A stretch of 64,000 bases of DNA from Ornithodoros turicata (taxonomy: Eukaryota; Arthropoda; Arachnida; Ixodida; Argasidae), in assembly GCF_037126465.1 (NCBI RefSeq), contig NC_088206.1, forward strand, positions 30,878,790-30,942,789, given 5' to 3'. The notes under the pieces are model-generated. The model had not been told where the DNA came from, ran no database searches, and worked only from the letters and a program-made list of their open reading frames with translations. Below, piece after piece: positions 1 through 12,692 of the stretch; the stretch's first letter is position 1; each line of letters opens with the position of its first letter. Made by a program: the position numbers and the translations under genes.

Positions 1-1350
1 TCGCCCCCCCCCCCCGCTGATCCTGTGTCGACAACACACACACACTTGTGCACACTGCAAACTGAGGATTAAAAAAGGGAACGAAAATAGTTGATTTAGA
101 CGTTCACAGTACGATTACATGTACAGGCTGTCATGACCAATGAAGTGGTGTCACAAGATTGGAAGTATTTTGAAAAGCTCATACTTTGAAAACCATTCAA
201 GAGTGCTTCTTAGATAGACGCCATGAACTGCAAGAACTTTCGCGATAGTCACACTGGTCCCCCCATATATTATGTTCTCGGATTTGCACGATTTGTGTGG
301 GTCGGTCCGTGGCAGGTAGAGGGGGCTCGAGCCCCCCCTAGCCCCCCCGTGACTACGCCACTGAACATCTCTGACTGGTAGCAGGACGGTCCACGTTCAA
401 TTCCTGGTGCTAGCACTGACTGGCTTTTTCATGAATTATTTGTTGGAAGTTTCGATGTGCTTGAGAACCATTCGTCAACCATTGTATCCTCATGAGGTGA
501 TGAGGGTTTGTCATCCCAAAGAGACTCCCTTTCTGGCATGTGTCCTTATGGATGCTCATCACTGCAGAAAAAAAGAAAGAAAGGAAGGAAAAACATTTAA
601 TGACAAGAAATGGATAGTCGCATTTACTATATAATGATTGTGCACAACAGAAAGAATACTTCTGCACAGAAGGCTGTACTTCTTGATGTCTAACATCAAG
701 TTACAAAATTCCAGAATATATGACATGTTGTAAGGTAGAGAATAAGTAGAGTTATTGAGTTGTCGACTTGTACCCCCTTTTTATTTTATTATATATGATT
801 ATATAATTATCTTTATGTCTGTACCACCCCTCGCTCTCTACATTACAACATGTTTTATATATTATGGGATTTTGTAACTTCATGTTAGACATTAACAAGA
901 GCAGCCTTGTGCACGAAAGTCTCGTCTCATTAAAATTTAGATGCTCCCAACAGTCTTCTTTCTGTTGTGAATCTCTATCGCAGCATACCTGCACATTGCT
1001 GTTCTACGTACTGTGACTTTGCAGTAAGAATATGGACTTTGGGTAAAAAGACTACACAGCACTGCTCAGGTATTTTTGCCTATCGACCAGTATGTATGTA
1101 TGCAGTATGCACACAGTATTTGTGCGCCGGACCCACTAAAAATGTAGTGAATGTGGCATTGCCCACGGTAATGCACCAAGTTGAACACAATTATTGTAGA
1201 ATCCAGGTATTTTAGCTTACATGTCAAGCCAGTACCACACCAGTATCCAGTGTGAAGGTGTGACAAATAAATAGTTTCCATTTTTCTTAGCTCTCAGAAA
1301 ACAGACAGTGAATTAATAAGAGTAGACAATGTTAACATGAATTCTGGGCT
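1..1350. other. No recognised gene
   Basis: It starts with a run of 11 or more C. A motif ATGACCAATGAAGTGGTGTCACAAGAT near 138-165 resembles repeats at 53590-53800. Short ORFs here show no domain. Confidence 0.5.
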
Positions 1351-1355
1351 ATTCT

Positions 1356-1662
1356 TCAGTTGAAGATTCACAGATAGTAAGGGCACCTTCCTCAATGGAC
1401 GTTGATGACACTGAAAATTCTAAAACGTTATTAGAGGCGACATCAGCTTCGGTGTGTCAAAGGATTGTATGTCCAACAGTAATCCAGCTAACAGTAACAA
1501 AAATGTGCAAAAGACAAATTAACTGAACTAATGTAACGTACCTTCTGTATCAGACAGTGAAGCTTGTAACACCCCATCCACAGGAACCAGTGTCCAGACA
1601 CAAAAGTGCTTGAACTGGGAGATAGCAGCTAATCGGAATGGCGACCTTTGTTTTCCACCCTG
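1356..1662 (+). other. Possible exon-like fragments of a THAP/P-type gene
   Basis: Two open stretches, 1356-1526 and 1544-1662, have acidic, Ser/Thr-rich protein-like composition (APSSMDVDDTE; TPSTGTSVQTQKC). This resembles the linker that follows THAP domains in arthropod P-like genes. No zinc site or catalytic motif is present, so this is weak. Confidence 0.2.
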
Positions 1663-2010
1663 AAAGCACAGGTTGTAACTCTGAGGGCAGATTTAAAAGT
1701 GGTGTCAAGATGTCTGCATGCGAGTGCACATGAAAAGTTGAACATAGATGAATACTCAAATTATAACATCACATTGTCATACCTGTTGGTGGAGGTGGAC
1801 TACAACTAACATGTCAGCAATTTCTTCATGACCGGATGCAAGCCAGATCATGCTTCATTTCCGCCTTCAGCGTGCACCTGTGATAATTCAGAAGTTAGAT
1901 CATCAATAGTACTATTGTGTTGTTAATCGTGGTTATATCGGAGTAAGCGCAGTAGGACAGCTGCACAATCGATTCATTAAGCTTGCTATTTTTTATATCT
2001 GAACCTCGAC

Positions 2011-2330
2011 TTACCATTTTTTGCTCTCGTTTTTCGCCTTGATCCTCCGTGGCACGTTCAAAATGTTATGCGTCGGGCACCTCAGATTTTCATCACACGA
2101 TTTCGTGCCGAGATTCCAAATTACCTCTGGAGTCGCGCGTAACCTATGATAACATTCGTGGACGAAATCCTTGCAGTGGAAATTAGCAGGCACCACTGTC
2201 AGCCAAGAGCTTCGCACTGCTTGGTCTTTTGGCAGCTTATAATAGGTAACACTTGAATGCTCCGATGAATTGTCCTAACAGCGTAGCACTGTCGCATCTT
2301 CGACAATTTCGCCGTGGCATATTCACGAAT
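2011..2330 (-). pseudogene. Possible THAP-domain remnant
   Basis: On the minus strand, KLPKDQAVRSSWLTVV resembles the middle of a THAP DNA-binding domain. Upstream residues in the same frame contain a stop, and the expected C-x2-H end is not clear. The identification rests on one motif. Confidence 0.25.
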
Positions 2331-2759
2331 CATATCGCTCCAGCCCATAAAAGGCAAGGTCAGAACAAGAAAGTGCACTTTCCAAACGACGCTGTGCCAA
2401 AAAAAAAAAAACATTCACATGCTTTGTTTCAGGCTTAGCAACAACATAACAGCTGTTAGCTTATGTACGATGCACAGAGGGAGGAAACGAAAGAAGCCAA
2501 GCAGCCAAGCCAAGAGTCCATGCCAAGCCAAAGACAGATAAACCGAGAGCAGTGACGTCGGTGCGCCCGTGCGCAGGGTTTGCCGACGGTCTGACGGCCG
2601 GGCGTGGGAACTAAAAAAATTGTTTTCTAAAAACTACGAACAGTTGGAGCAAGATATTTCGCACACATATTCAGTGTTCGGTAATGAACACACAGCGCGA
2701 GTATCGCTCAGTTCTGCGGCACTTCAAAATCGGCATATCTGACCTTTAAAGGGTTAGGA

Positions 2760-3518
2760 GTGACGTGTTAAAGGTTCATGCGAATTGTGGGTCAACAGCC
2801 CGGAGGGAAGAAAGGGTCCGTGCGGGCTTCTACGGCCGCAGTGAATGGCCGCTTCGTTAGAGTGTGGAGGGGATTATGTGAAGTGATCTTGGCTCGAGAC
2901 CAATTACTGAAATGGGAGGTTCACGAACACGGGGACGAAACGGGACAACAGGCACGAATTGGCAAGCGTTCCGAAAGATAAGGAGGTTAGTGGTTACGTG
3001 AGGGAAATGCCAGAGCGAGCAAAGCATTTATATATATATATATATATATACGTAATGAAAAGTTGTGGCAAAATTGTTGCTGAATACATGCTATTAGCTC
3101 CATGAGCATGATCTTCTGCCTCGGTTATCCAGTCGTTGCTTTGTATTTCAGCTGGAATTGAAGTCAATGGGGTTGTGCCTGGATCGCCCTCATAACTTTT
3201 TATTAGGAATATATATATATAAAAATGCTTTGCTCGCTCTGGAATTTTCCCCACGTAACCACTAACCTCCTTATCTTTCGGAACGCTTGCCAATTCCTGC
3301 CTGTTCTGCCGTTTCGTTCCCTTGTTCGTGAACCTCTCATTTCTGTAATCGTTCTGGAGCAAAGATCACTCCGTTCACATAATCCCCTCCACACTCTAAC
3401 ACTGTATGTATATTATTTTATTTATGCGTTATTGAAACGCTTTCAAGAAATGGAGCAGCAGACCCTTATAGGTGTCACTCAGCTCCAATGTTTGTAAATA
3501 AACAGGTATTCTCTCTCC

Positions 3519-3549
<31 letters not shown>

Positions 3550-3629
3550 TCCGGCCGTAGGAGCCCGTACGGCCCTTTCTTCCTTCCGGGCTGTTGACCC
3601 ACAATTCGCATGAACCTTTAACACGTCAC
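2760..3629. repeat. Foldback inverted-repeat element
   Basis: The left arm (2760-3040) returns as reverse complement in 3210-3398 and 3549-3629. The outer ends are GTGACGTGTTAAAGGTTCAT and its complement. The right arm is interrupted by about 150 bp holding (CT)n(CA)n at 3511-3552. The loop (about 3041-3209) contains AT repeats and a unit that recurs at 3855-3977. Confidence 0.75.
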
Positions 3630-3840
3630 ACCTGACCCTTTCAATACCATGCCAATGATGAGGACGGTGCCCAGAAGAAGAACAGTCTCTGTTCGAAATA
3701 TCGGCGCTCCTGTCCTGAGGCAACTCCCTTCGTTTGCTAGACAATGTAGTACTTCCGTCAACATTATATTTTCGCACAATTACCGCGGACAATGCGGTAG
3801 AGTATCGCATGTGGCGATGAAACACCTCAATCATGATCAT

Positions 3841-3980
3841 CAACTTAAAGTTATTGTTGCTGAATACATGCTGTCAGCTCCATGAGCATGATCTTCTGCC
3901 TCGGTTATCCAGTCGTTGCTTTGTATTTTAGCTGGAATTGGAGTCAATGGGGTTGTGCCTGAATCGCGCTCATAATTGGA
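3841..3980. repeat. Direct copy of the unit at 3075-3198
   Basis: About 120 bp beginning GTTGCTGAATACATGCT and ending CGCTCATAA repeats 3075-3198 in the same orientation with a few substitutions. It lies outside the foldback, so the unit is either an independent repeat or a remnant of a duplicated element. Confidence 0.7.
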
Positions 3981-4657
3981 ACACATCGTGCAGCTTTTTG
4001 CAGCGCTTAGATCCCATGACCTCGGTTGCGGTCCTGGTGGTGGGTTGACCTCGGAGACTGTGATCGCCAACGCGGGTGTAGTGATCATCTCTCATCATTT
4101 AGCTGAGAACACTATTCATCCTGGTAAGACATGGTGTCCATAAGAGTCCCACAACATGCTGCTTTATGTGCCCTTCTTTCATTTGTTTTCAGATAATAGT
4201 TGCGAAGCACGAGTGCGGAAGCGTAGAAGCATTATGTTGCGCTCACGTGAGTCCTTTTCTGTTATATTTGGCAAACACTACACTGTAACTGCCACCGACA
4301 ACACTGGTGCTGTGACGTGACGCTCTACAGGTTTGTGTCACAACAACAGGATACTGTTGTCGTGATGTTAGCGTGTCATCATATGACGTCATGAAAAGAA
4401 CCGAAGTTCCTTTCACCAGCTCAGTCGACCGCGTTTCTTTTTTTTCTCTCTCGTTTGGGGCCGAGACAGTGCAAGCTGCAACGGCACATGCGAGGCTACG
4501 GGTTGAGCATCCCAAAAAGAATGCTAAGATGCTGCCCTCTTACAGCAGGAGTGGAGGCGAAAAGAATGCGGCTTGTGCAAGCAAGCAATAGAGAAACGTC
4601 ACCCGCATACATTATGTGCGGTGTACTAGGGACATAAAAAAATATACTCTTGATATA

Positions 4658-5575
4658 CAGGGTGTTGTTTTCTACCACTTACATATATTATTTTACTTAT
4701 ATATACATATATTTATTACTTACATATATATTATTATTCGTAATCTGATTGTGCACTTTCAGGCGAGGCTGGGAGTGCACAATCAAATTACAAACATATG
4801 CTGAACGTGCAGCGACAGAGCTCCGGCTATTTTTCATTTGTATATACATATATATTTAAAGCTGTGAGACGAGCACTGATGACATTTTTGCAGGCGGAAA
4901 AGCTCATGTAACTATTGGACGACTAATGACCTAAAATTCATCAATTAACTTTTTAATTCGATGTTTTCTTGCAAATGCGAGACAGCAGAATTGGAGGCTA
5001 TCCTTATTTGAACCACCTTCTTTTTAAATATCCTTAAACAACGCGTACTTTAAGATATAAATCGCGAAATCTTGATACGCAAATGAGCCGGAATCAGAAC
5101 TACGCAGTTCTCGAGCGCAGAAACGACATCGCTTACGGCATGCGGAAAGCGGTCTATCTGGCAAACAGATCACAACTTACTCCCATCGGCTCCGTCGCTA
5201 CAAAACACGTAGCCCTCCAACGCGAACGCCCGTCGTTCTTTTTCTGCAGGAAAAGTGTGTGGCTCTGGCTTCGGCTCATTTTCATAAGAAAATTTAACGA
5301 TTGATGTTTCAAAGTACGTGCTCATTTCAGGATGTTTAAAAAAGAGGCCGGATTTACATAATAGCTGGCTGCAATTCTGGTACCTCACGTTCCCCGGAAA
5401 CATCTAATAAGTTAATTAATTTTAGGTAGTTAGTCGTCCAGTTGTTGCATGCGCTTTTCGAGAGGATGTCCACTTGGCTGCCCGCCTGGTCGCATAACAT
5501 ATCTGCGAAAACCGCGTCCAGATAGGTCACATAGCTTTATTATAAAAATTATGTAAAATATAAAAATACGCCCTG
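4658..5575. mobile_element. TA-flanked inverted-repeat element (mariner/IS630-type MITE)
   Basis: The ends are CAGGGTGTTGTTTT and, on the right, the complement of CAGGGCGTATTTTT, each bordered by TA (4656-4657, 5576-5577). The interior is AT-rich without transposase. An inner stretch (GACCTAAAATTCAT...AAATGAGCC) recurs at 9415-9565, so the two share ancestry. Confidence 0.55.
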
Positions 5576-5577
5576 TA

Positions 5578-6780
5578 TCTTAAAAATAAGGTCTGTCCCA
5601 AAGTAGAACCCTGGGGAAGAGCTGTTGTTATACTTCGGCGGTCATGTCGGGTATTGTTAACTTGGGCATGTTGAATTCCGCGTTCAAGCTAACTTTTTAA
5701 AAGCTATAATCTACTCCACGTAACCCACATATGTGTAATTTCCTTAAAAAATGTTGTGGTTAACTGAGTCAAAGACGTTTGAGAAACGAAAATAATCCAG
5801 TCATATATAATTTCCGTTCCATATTCGATAAATAATTTATTTGCCTTTACTAAGGCAGATTCTGTTGATTTTACGGAAGCCCTGCTGAAGCCCTTCACTA
5901 AACAGAAGATCCCTTACAAATATGTGCGATTGATTGATTGAAAAACAAAATATGGAGTAGTTTGCTCATCTTTCATTGAAGAATCTCCGGAATTTTCGAA
6001 AATAGTGGGAGAACAGATATGGAACGGTGGTTACATAAATTATGGCTTTCTCCACCTGCATGTATAATGAAAACTTGAAACATGTGATGAAACATGTTGT
6101 TTCTGGTTAGCGTCGGACGTGTTTGTACAGCCAGGAGCGTAACACCGTGTTCCACGCAACAAGTCACGTCAGAACTCCCACTGGTAAGCGAAAGATTGCG
6201 TATTGACTGAGAACTTTAAACCTAGCGTATTGCGATGCGAACGCCATGCAGACTGCCGCGGAGACAATCCCCTGCTCTGCGCTCCCAATCGTCTGCCTGC
6301 CTTACGTCATTATGGTGTTAGCTGCAGAGAGAGTGCGAATCTTTAAAACTCGTTTATTTAATATGTAAGCTGTTTTCGGAACGGAAACTTGGCCAAGTTG
6401 ACTGTGAAGCGATGAGGAACATTACCGTATCGGTCTGATACACACGTTACGGGATGCGATAGTCCCTTTAACGGTGATCCGTTTGCATGACCCAGCTGTA
6501 TCCTATGATGTTTCTCGTTTTTGATTCCGTGTTAGCACTGTTGTGTTTACATGCAGGAACTATAGCTGCTGAGGAGACGGAATTGCTTTATTCCAGTACG
6601 AGATCATGAACAAAATACAACCGGCAGGCTCACGGAGCAAGTGCCTGCTGAATACTGACAGAGGTCGCTTAAATAGATCCGCTTGCGAACGCATAACAAG
6701 ATATCAACAACCAAGCAAAAGCGACACGTGTTAGGGGCGTTTTTGATCGCGACAACAGGCAGCTATCATACGCCACAAGC
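5578..6780. other. No recognised gene
   Basis: AT-rich sequence with only short ORFs lacking domains. Confidence 0.5.
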
Positions 6781-6785
6781 ACCGC

Positions 6786-7075
6786 GAAGTATATATGGCT
6801 ATGAGCGGCGTACAGACGCGGACAGGTGGGAAGAGGCCGGCGTGGAAGAATGAAAAAGATGGTGGTTAGTGTGCGTCCCATGCCGAACTCAGGGGAAACT
6901 GTGCCGTCATTCCTCTCAGGTTTTCTCATTTTAGCATGTTTAACAGTATCTGTCGGAAAAGCAACGTCATACTCGCGATGGCGTAACCCTTTATTGTTGT
7001 AACCCACCAACCCATGTAATGTCCCACAAGGGACCTTTGAAGGTCTGGAAATAAATAAATAAATAAATATTCATA
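6786..7075 (-). repeat. SINE body fragment
   Basis: 6786-6912 read on the minus strand matches the body (not the tRNA head) of the SINE at 43790-44093, including GTACGCCGCTCATAGCCA. A (ATAA)n tract lies at 7048-7071 on the plus strand and probably belongs to a separate retroelement tail. Confidence 0.55.
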
Positions 7076-7079
7076 GCAT

Positions 7080-8100
7080 AGCTTTATCTTTGAGTAAAAC
7101 ATATCATATCACAATCCGCTTCATCAGTGACTTCATCTCGCACACAGTCATCAGTGCTCTAAAGTAGTTTAAGTTTCAACTATTGATTGGAGAGCTAGGA
7201 GATGAACAACATGTTGGCTCAAGTTCAATATGGAGAGATCATGGTAAAGGGACGCTGTGTACGCTGTTCGTGTCGGTTGTCTCGTGCCTTTTTCGCGTTC
7301 TCACCATTGATTGTACTGTGATGATGATGATGATAGGAGAAAAAAAAGTTATAGTTTAATGTGTCGCCGTTCATTCGGTGTATCACGCGGGCAAAAATAA
7401 ATAAATAAATGGATCACTGATATCTGGTGTAATAACACCTAGTGACAGAAACATGGATACACCACCTACCAGACATAGATCTGATAGTGTTACAGGCGTA
7501 GTTGTTATTCTAGTATAGGCACCGGATATAATATTTCTACTACACTATGAGGACAAATGAACTAAATATTGGGATGCCGCGGAGTTTTGTAATAAATCAA
7601 CCTTGAAGTCCCTCATTATCACCACGTGCTTGCGCATATCCCATATAGCTAAGTCTCGAGCTTGCAATGAAACAATGACATACTCTACATGAATAAGGCC
7701 GGTGCAATCCAGCAATCATCATACCTTTACACAACACAGCTATTCATTCAACATCATCATTGACGCAACAAGGATATAATGCAATGCCCTTGCTAAACTT
7801 GACAAGTGACCTTTTAGTGTTGAGAAGGTACTGGGGAGCTGGCCAAAGCGGCACCAACAACTAGCGCTGTGTGCCCTGGCGAACTACCTCAATGACATCC
7901 GGGCTGAAATTAATCTTTTAAATCATTCAGTGCTGTCACACATCAAGCGTCACGGAACAGCTGGTTGCACCAGTGCTACCTACGTTTCCATTTTCTTCTT
8001 TCTACTCCCACTTCTATTCTATTCCAATTGCAATTCCACCACCAGTGTTCAAAGTTCGATTCTTTACAGCAGTTGAAAAAATGGGAGAAGTCTAGCACTC
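7080..8100. other. No recognised gene
   Basis: Non-coding looking sequence with an (ATGATG)n patch near 7319-7333 and (AAAT)n near 7397-7410. No domain in any frame. Confidence 0.5.
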
Positions 8101-8104
8101 GCAA

Positions 8105-8262
8105 GTGAATAAGACAAGTATTTTAAAAAATTGAAACATTTCTTTTACTAAAAAAACAAGCCGTCCTTCATCAGGGGATGAAGGACACACTCCGTCCGAA
8201 AGCTTGTTTTTCAGTAAAATAAATGTTTCAATCTCTTTAAATACTTATCTTAGTTGTGTATC
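8105..8262. repeat. Small foldback repeat
   Basis: The arms 8114-8160 and 8202-8252 are imperfect reverse complements (AAGTATTTTAAAAAATTGAA against its complement), with a short inner hairpin TCCTTCATC/GATGAAGGA. Length and AT content fit a MITE. Confidence 0.6.
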
Positions 8263-8584
8263 ACTATAAAAAAATTAATAACTTCATTGGTTGATCATGT
8301 TTTCGTTAAAACGAGGTAAGCAAAGCGCTGTCGCGATGTCACTAGTCTCATTTATTTCTTCAGGTCCTTGCGTTGGTATGGATCAAAGACAACGTTGGAA
8401 CTGGTATCGAGAGTGCGTGTTGGTTGAAATCGAAAAAGATATTCGCATATGTGAGATGAGTTGCTTGAATTCAATTCCATTAGGGTAATAAGAATATTTT
8501 CGAGGGTACACCTGTGTATGTGCATTCATTGCATGTCGGCTCGCGGACGTTCGGTATCTAGCGGCAGACGAAGAAGCGATAGAA

Positions 8585-8640
8585 CTGGGCACGGCCCCTC
8601 GATCGCTCTCCCTGCTTCGCTTGGTACGGCCTGCCGAATG
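8585..8640. repeat. Dispersed repeat shared with 14709-14770
   Basis: ACGGCCCCTCGATCGCTC and the following TGGTACGGCCTGCCGA reappear in inverted orientation at 14709-14770. No protein is implied. Confidence 0.45.
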
Positions 8641-9361
8641 CTCCCCCGCGCCGGTGATCGGAAACGTTTGTATTCCTCCCGCATTCTCAGTCAGGGCGCT
8701 GACCATCGGGGGTTGTCGGCGCTCGCTCGCAGGCGTGTTTACCCATGTGGTGTGCGGTTATAGATGCACTTTTGCTTCATTTTCAGGGAAATTATCGTTC
8801 TGTATGTGCGGTGTGAATACAGCAGACATAAATTCCTGAGGCTGATCAAACAATTAAGGTGATTTCTGTGCGCTACCTCTTGTAAATGTCGCCGAAATCT
8901 AGCGGCATGCAAGGTGTCCTGCTATCGAATTCGTGTGCGTCAGGGCGGCTGGTTCCTCGTGCAGTTGAACTGTGTATGCGTGCCAGCTATAACGCTGAAT
9001 GAACGTCATTGAAGTAGACGAAACTACGATCGAGGGGCATCGTATGCCAGCCGGTCTACGCAGTGCATTTGGAGAAGGTGAAAAACGGGAATGCATATGC
9101 TACAATGTATGAAATAACTCTGTAACGGCCGTGTGTGCCAGGTGGTAACGTGTTAAGTTGGGCGTAAATTCCACAACGCAGGTGAACATGAAAAACTGTC
9201 TGTTCTTCAAAAAAAAAAAAAAAAAAGACAGGACAGAAGCAAGCAATCGCGCCCACACCAGCACGCACGTGTAAGCATCTGAACACAACTCTATCATTTA
9301 AAAACTTTTATAGCATTTTTATAAAAAGGCTCAGGGATCAGCAATAGATGTCCTTTTTTCA

Positions 9362-9772
9362 GTTGAGTTCCACGGCCAGGCGGACATCCTATCAAAGAAG
9401 GTGTGCTACAAGATGACCTAAAATTCATTTATTAGGTTTAATTATGGGATTTCGGGCAAAAGCGAGGTAGTAGATTGGGAAACTAGTTGAAAGTCGTTTC
9501 ACGTTTAACAAATCCTGAAACGCACACATTATAATGTCCATACCCAAATTTTGATATACAAATGAGCCAAAAAGTACAGCGCTCACTTCACGTGAGACGG
9601 CCACGTAATTTGGAGTGATGAAGGTAGTTCCAACGAGGATGTTCTTCCGTTCTCTTATCTCGCTTTTGTACGAAATTCTCTAATTAAAGAGTTAATTAAT
9701 GAATATCAGGCAATTTGTGATCTTGTAGTTACATACTTCCTTCCAGAGGATGTCCGCTGGGTCGTAGAACTC
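9362..9772. repeat. Eroded inverted-repeat element
   Basis: GTTGAGTTCCACGGCC...GGACATCCT at 9362-9390 is matched in reverse complement at 9744-9772. The interior resembles the element at 4658-5575. The outer CAGGG ends are not visible. Confidence 0.5.
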
Positions 9773-10050
9773 AACTGCAAAAACGACATCAACGCTGCTG
9801 TCATAGCTTTTTAATCGAAATGATGTAATTCTATATACAATACTATTCACACAACTACACGCAAAAGTTAGAAACGTAGAAACTTCCTAGATAGTGGCTT
9901 TCGTATGTACTTCACTATCTTTTCCACTGAGGCTGTCACATTACCTGCCCAGTTTGCAAGCAGTGGGCGCTAAAGCTTTGTCAAAAATATCCGACATAGC
10001 TGGTCACAGTGATCACCGGAGTGTAGTCTGCACTGCATTACAGTGCATGA

Positions 10051-10281
10051 CTAAAGGCGGGGAAGGACCGTGTCCAAGAAAAGCGATGCGATGCGGTACG
10101 AACGATGCACGTTTGGATTCCTCATTGCGTCTTGGAGAAACCTGCAGATGACTTTACACAACCACACAGCATTGAGTGATGGGTATTTGAGGCCACCAAA
10201 ATCAATATTGTGGAGGAACTCGTACAGTCCGTTGCCCGAAGCAGGATCATGAAGCAGAAGTTGACATTCAGGGCAAATTAC
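10051..10281 (-). CDS. P-like transposase terminal exon
   Basis: The acceptor is TTGTTTGCAG. It encodes VICPECQLLLHD, GGLKYPSLNAVWL and ends at TAG (10051-10053). The CxxC and GGLxYPS motifs are the usual C terminus of P-type transposases. Confidence 0.75.
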   Translation of the reverse strand, partial: VICPECQLLLHDPASGNGLYEFLHNIDFGGLKYPSLNAVWLCKVICRFLQDAMRNPNVHRSYRIASLFLDTVLPRL

Positions 10282-10436
10282 CTGCAAACAACGTATACGA
10301 TCAGGTGTTAGCAGAACTCCACGCCTGTGATATATAGGTAAAAAAGAAAAATGCTTCAACAGAATCCTACAAGATTTCCATTATGACCCAATAAGCAGTC
10401 TCACCACACTTAATTGTTTCCACGCGCGTCACTGAC

Positions 10437-10671
10437 CTTCTCTTCACAAGCACGAGCCAGGTACCCTGCAAGATACACAATTGGAGCATCTTCAAGACGA
10501 ACCACTCGTCCCCTGTGCTGCACATCGGGCATCCAGTATGACAAGGCTTTCCTCTGGGATCGTTGGCGAGAGCTCCTCCTCCTCCCTGCTGATGGCAGCA
10601 CTCTTGAAAGTGACCCGACTTTCGTACCGTTCGGGAGCGTTTCCGGTCCGGGCTGCTTCTAGGATGCCAAC
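10437..10671 (-). CDS. P-like transposase exon, frame-shifted
   Basis: It begins VGILEAARTGNAPERYES after acceptor CTCGACTTCAG and ends RLEDAPIVYLAGYLARACEE in another frame. A one-base change near 10550 separates the halves. The donor is AAG|GTCAGT. Confidence 0.6.
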
Positions 10672-10760
10672 CTGAAGTCGAGAGCATCCTTGTCGGCTTA
10701 CAAATTTATGTGTGAATTACAACCGAGACAGGTAAATCTTGCTGTGCGTAAGACACGAAC

Positions 10761-10896
10761 CTTGAGCAACTTTTCCGCTGTGAATACAGCAGTCCTTGCA
10801 TCGACCTTGTCGTTGCCGCCATTGAATTGGCGGAAGCAGCTGAAAAGGCTCTCGACGGGGTCGCTGTTCAGAGGCCTTGTCAGAACGTACCGGAAT
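10761..10896 (-). CDS. P-like transposase exon with third catalytic residue
   Basis: The acceptor is ATTATGCAG. The peptide reads FRYVLTRPLNSDPVESLF then FRQFNGGNDKVDARTAVF. The Glu in DPVES corresponds to the third acidic residue of P-type transposases. Joined phase with the upstream exon restores a Gly codon across the intron. Confidence 0.8.
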
Positions 10897-11054
10897 CTGC
10901 ATAATTGTTACGAATTCCGTTAAATTTCTTAAGAAGAGAGAGAGAGAGAAATACATGATGACGATGACGAGAAGGGTGCACATACAGAATATGTCAAAAT
11001 TGGGAACCACTGCATGAACTTAATGAATAACTTAACAGTCTTAATGTCACTTAC

Positions 11055-12198
11055 CCAACAGCATTGAGCAGGTAGTCGACAAGTGCTGTTGTTGACATAG
11101 TCGTCATTACTGTGGCTTGGTACGTTTCCCTGGTCAGGAACTGGCACTTCGAGTTCAAGCTCGCTGACTTCAGGTGTTCAAGATAGTCGAGGAAGTCCAG
11201 TTCGAGCCAAAGTAGACGGCTGTCTTCCGGGTCACTGAACGGCTTCATGTTGATGTCTGTAGTCTTCCAGCTGCTAATATTGTGCAGGTTGTACCACTTC
11301 CTCATCATCTCCATAAATTCGATGGTGGCCCCAGCATCACTAAAGAGAGGAGCTTTCTAGTGGCAGCTGGGACTGTCCTTCAGGAACTGAAGTGTTCCTA
11401 TTACCACAGATGAAAAGAGAAGTGTCGCTCGGCTGACCTTCATCTTTTCGATGTTGGTTGGATTGACGTGGCTCCGTGTGAGAAAGCGAACTGGCTTCAC
11501 TAGCAAGTCATGTTGCAACTTGTACAATTCTGTCAGGAAGAAGCCACCTTTGATGGTCTCTTTCCCATTATGCATTTCTCGCTCGAGGAGGTTGTTTCGA
11601 AGGTTTTTGATGATATGACTGGGGTCGAACGACAAAAATAGCGGGTCACCCTCACGAAATGGGTGAGGAACCATGTGTTGCAGTGTGCCGCATCCAGACA
11701 TGCTTCTGAACATTGCAGTGTTCGTTTGGTGATTGTCTGTGACCAGCCTGACGACAGAAAAGCCTGCTTCCTCAACTGCTCGCATAACTACAGTGGTCAT
11801 TTTTAGTAACTGCTCATGTTTGAGACAGCGAGTGAAAAAGTATGCGACTGGAATAACGTATGCTGTGGCCAGACCTCTTAGTACGAAACACAACAGCTTG
11901 TTGGCTACCACTGGCGGAGTGTCCGCTACTGCCGCTGAATCACTGTCTATAAGGCCAAATACGCGATCAACTTGCCTGTCATAGACAACTTTCTCCTGAA
12001 TTGCCATCTCATCGATGATGATGGAGCAATATGCCTCCCTGTCCGACGCCACGTTGTTGTGCTCAGCAGATAAGCGCTGAGCTATGACGCTAGTCACCCC
12101 TGTTTCTCCACTTGAGACGCCAATGTACCTCTGCAATGTGCTTCTGCACGGAAGTCTCACCAGCTTACGGCTTCTTACATGTTGGAACCCTTTGGTGG
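11055..12198 (-). CDS. P-like transposase catalytic core exon
   Basis: It contains RSTLQRYIG, IDEMAI (first Asp), YVIPVAYFF, RLVTDNHQTN (second Asp), DPSHIIKNLRNN and LTRSHVNPTNIEKMKVS, all typical of P/THAP9 transposases. The reading frame is single apart from a TAG at 11357-11359. The exon ends at a consensus donor (GTAAGT, minus strand) just below 11055. Confidence 0.8.
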
Positions 12199-12199
12199 A

Positions 12200-12692
12200 G
12201 CACGCCTTCCATAGCCCACAATTCTCTTAACACAGCTTCTGGCCATGTTGGACGAGACTTGCCAAAGCTCAGGAGCTGGTGCTTCAGGAAGAGGGCTGAT
12301 TTATCATCCTCACTAGCCGCGGCAAGTTTCACTGCTGCCTGAACAAAGACATCTTCCGTGTACTTCTTTAGTTCATACCTAACATCATCGCACGTCTCCT
12401 GCAGCTTTTGCAGGGTTTTATTCATCCTTGCCACTTGCATCTTTAAACGGTGAACGTCTCTTTTACATTCCTCAGTAAATTTATCAAAGTCAAATATCGT
12501 TTGACATCCTCCTTCCTTTTTCGCTGCAAGGTCTCTGTTTTCGTCTGTCGGAAGGTCTGTGCTACAGGAAGGTCCAGGGATGCAGTCAGGTTGCGCAACG
12601 TGGGCTGCTGGAATGACATGCTCATAATGGTCAAGCGCATTGACGTCCATACGGACCATTTGTCTGCGCTCTGGCTGTACTAGGGGCAGCAT
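12200..12692 (-). CDS. Linker and coiled-coil region of P-like transposase
   Basis: An acidic/polar linker is followed by a heptad-like helix (DKFTEECKRDVHRLKMQVAR and onward) as in P-type transposases, where a leucine-zipper region mediates multimers. A one-base shift near 12200 connects it to GFQHVRSRKLVRLPCRST in another frame. Confidence 0.65.

Noticed and set aside
8373..8488. Possible upstream C3-like exon after an acceptor-like tract (TTTATTTCTTCAG)
   Set aside because: None of the three frames shows macroglobulin-domain motifs.
8461..8763. 100-codon ORF and its opposite-strand 107-codon ORF
   Set aside because: They overlap a dispersed repeat, with no domain or supporting splice sites.
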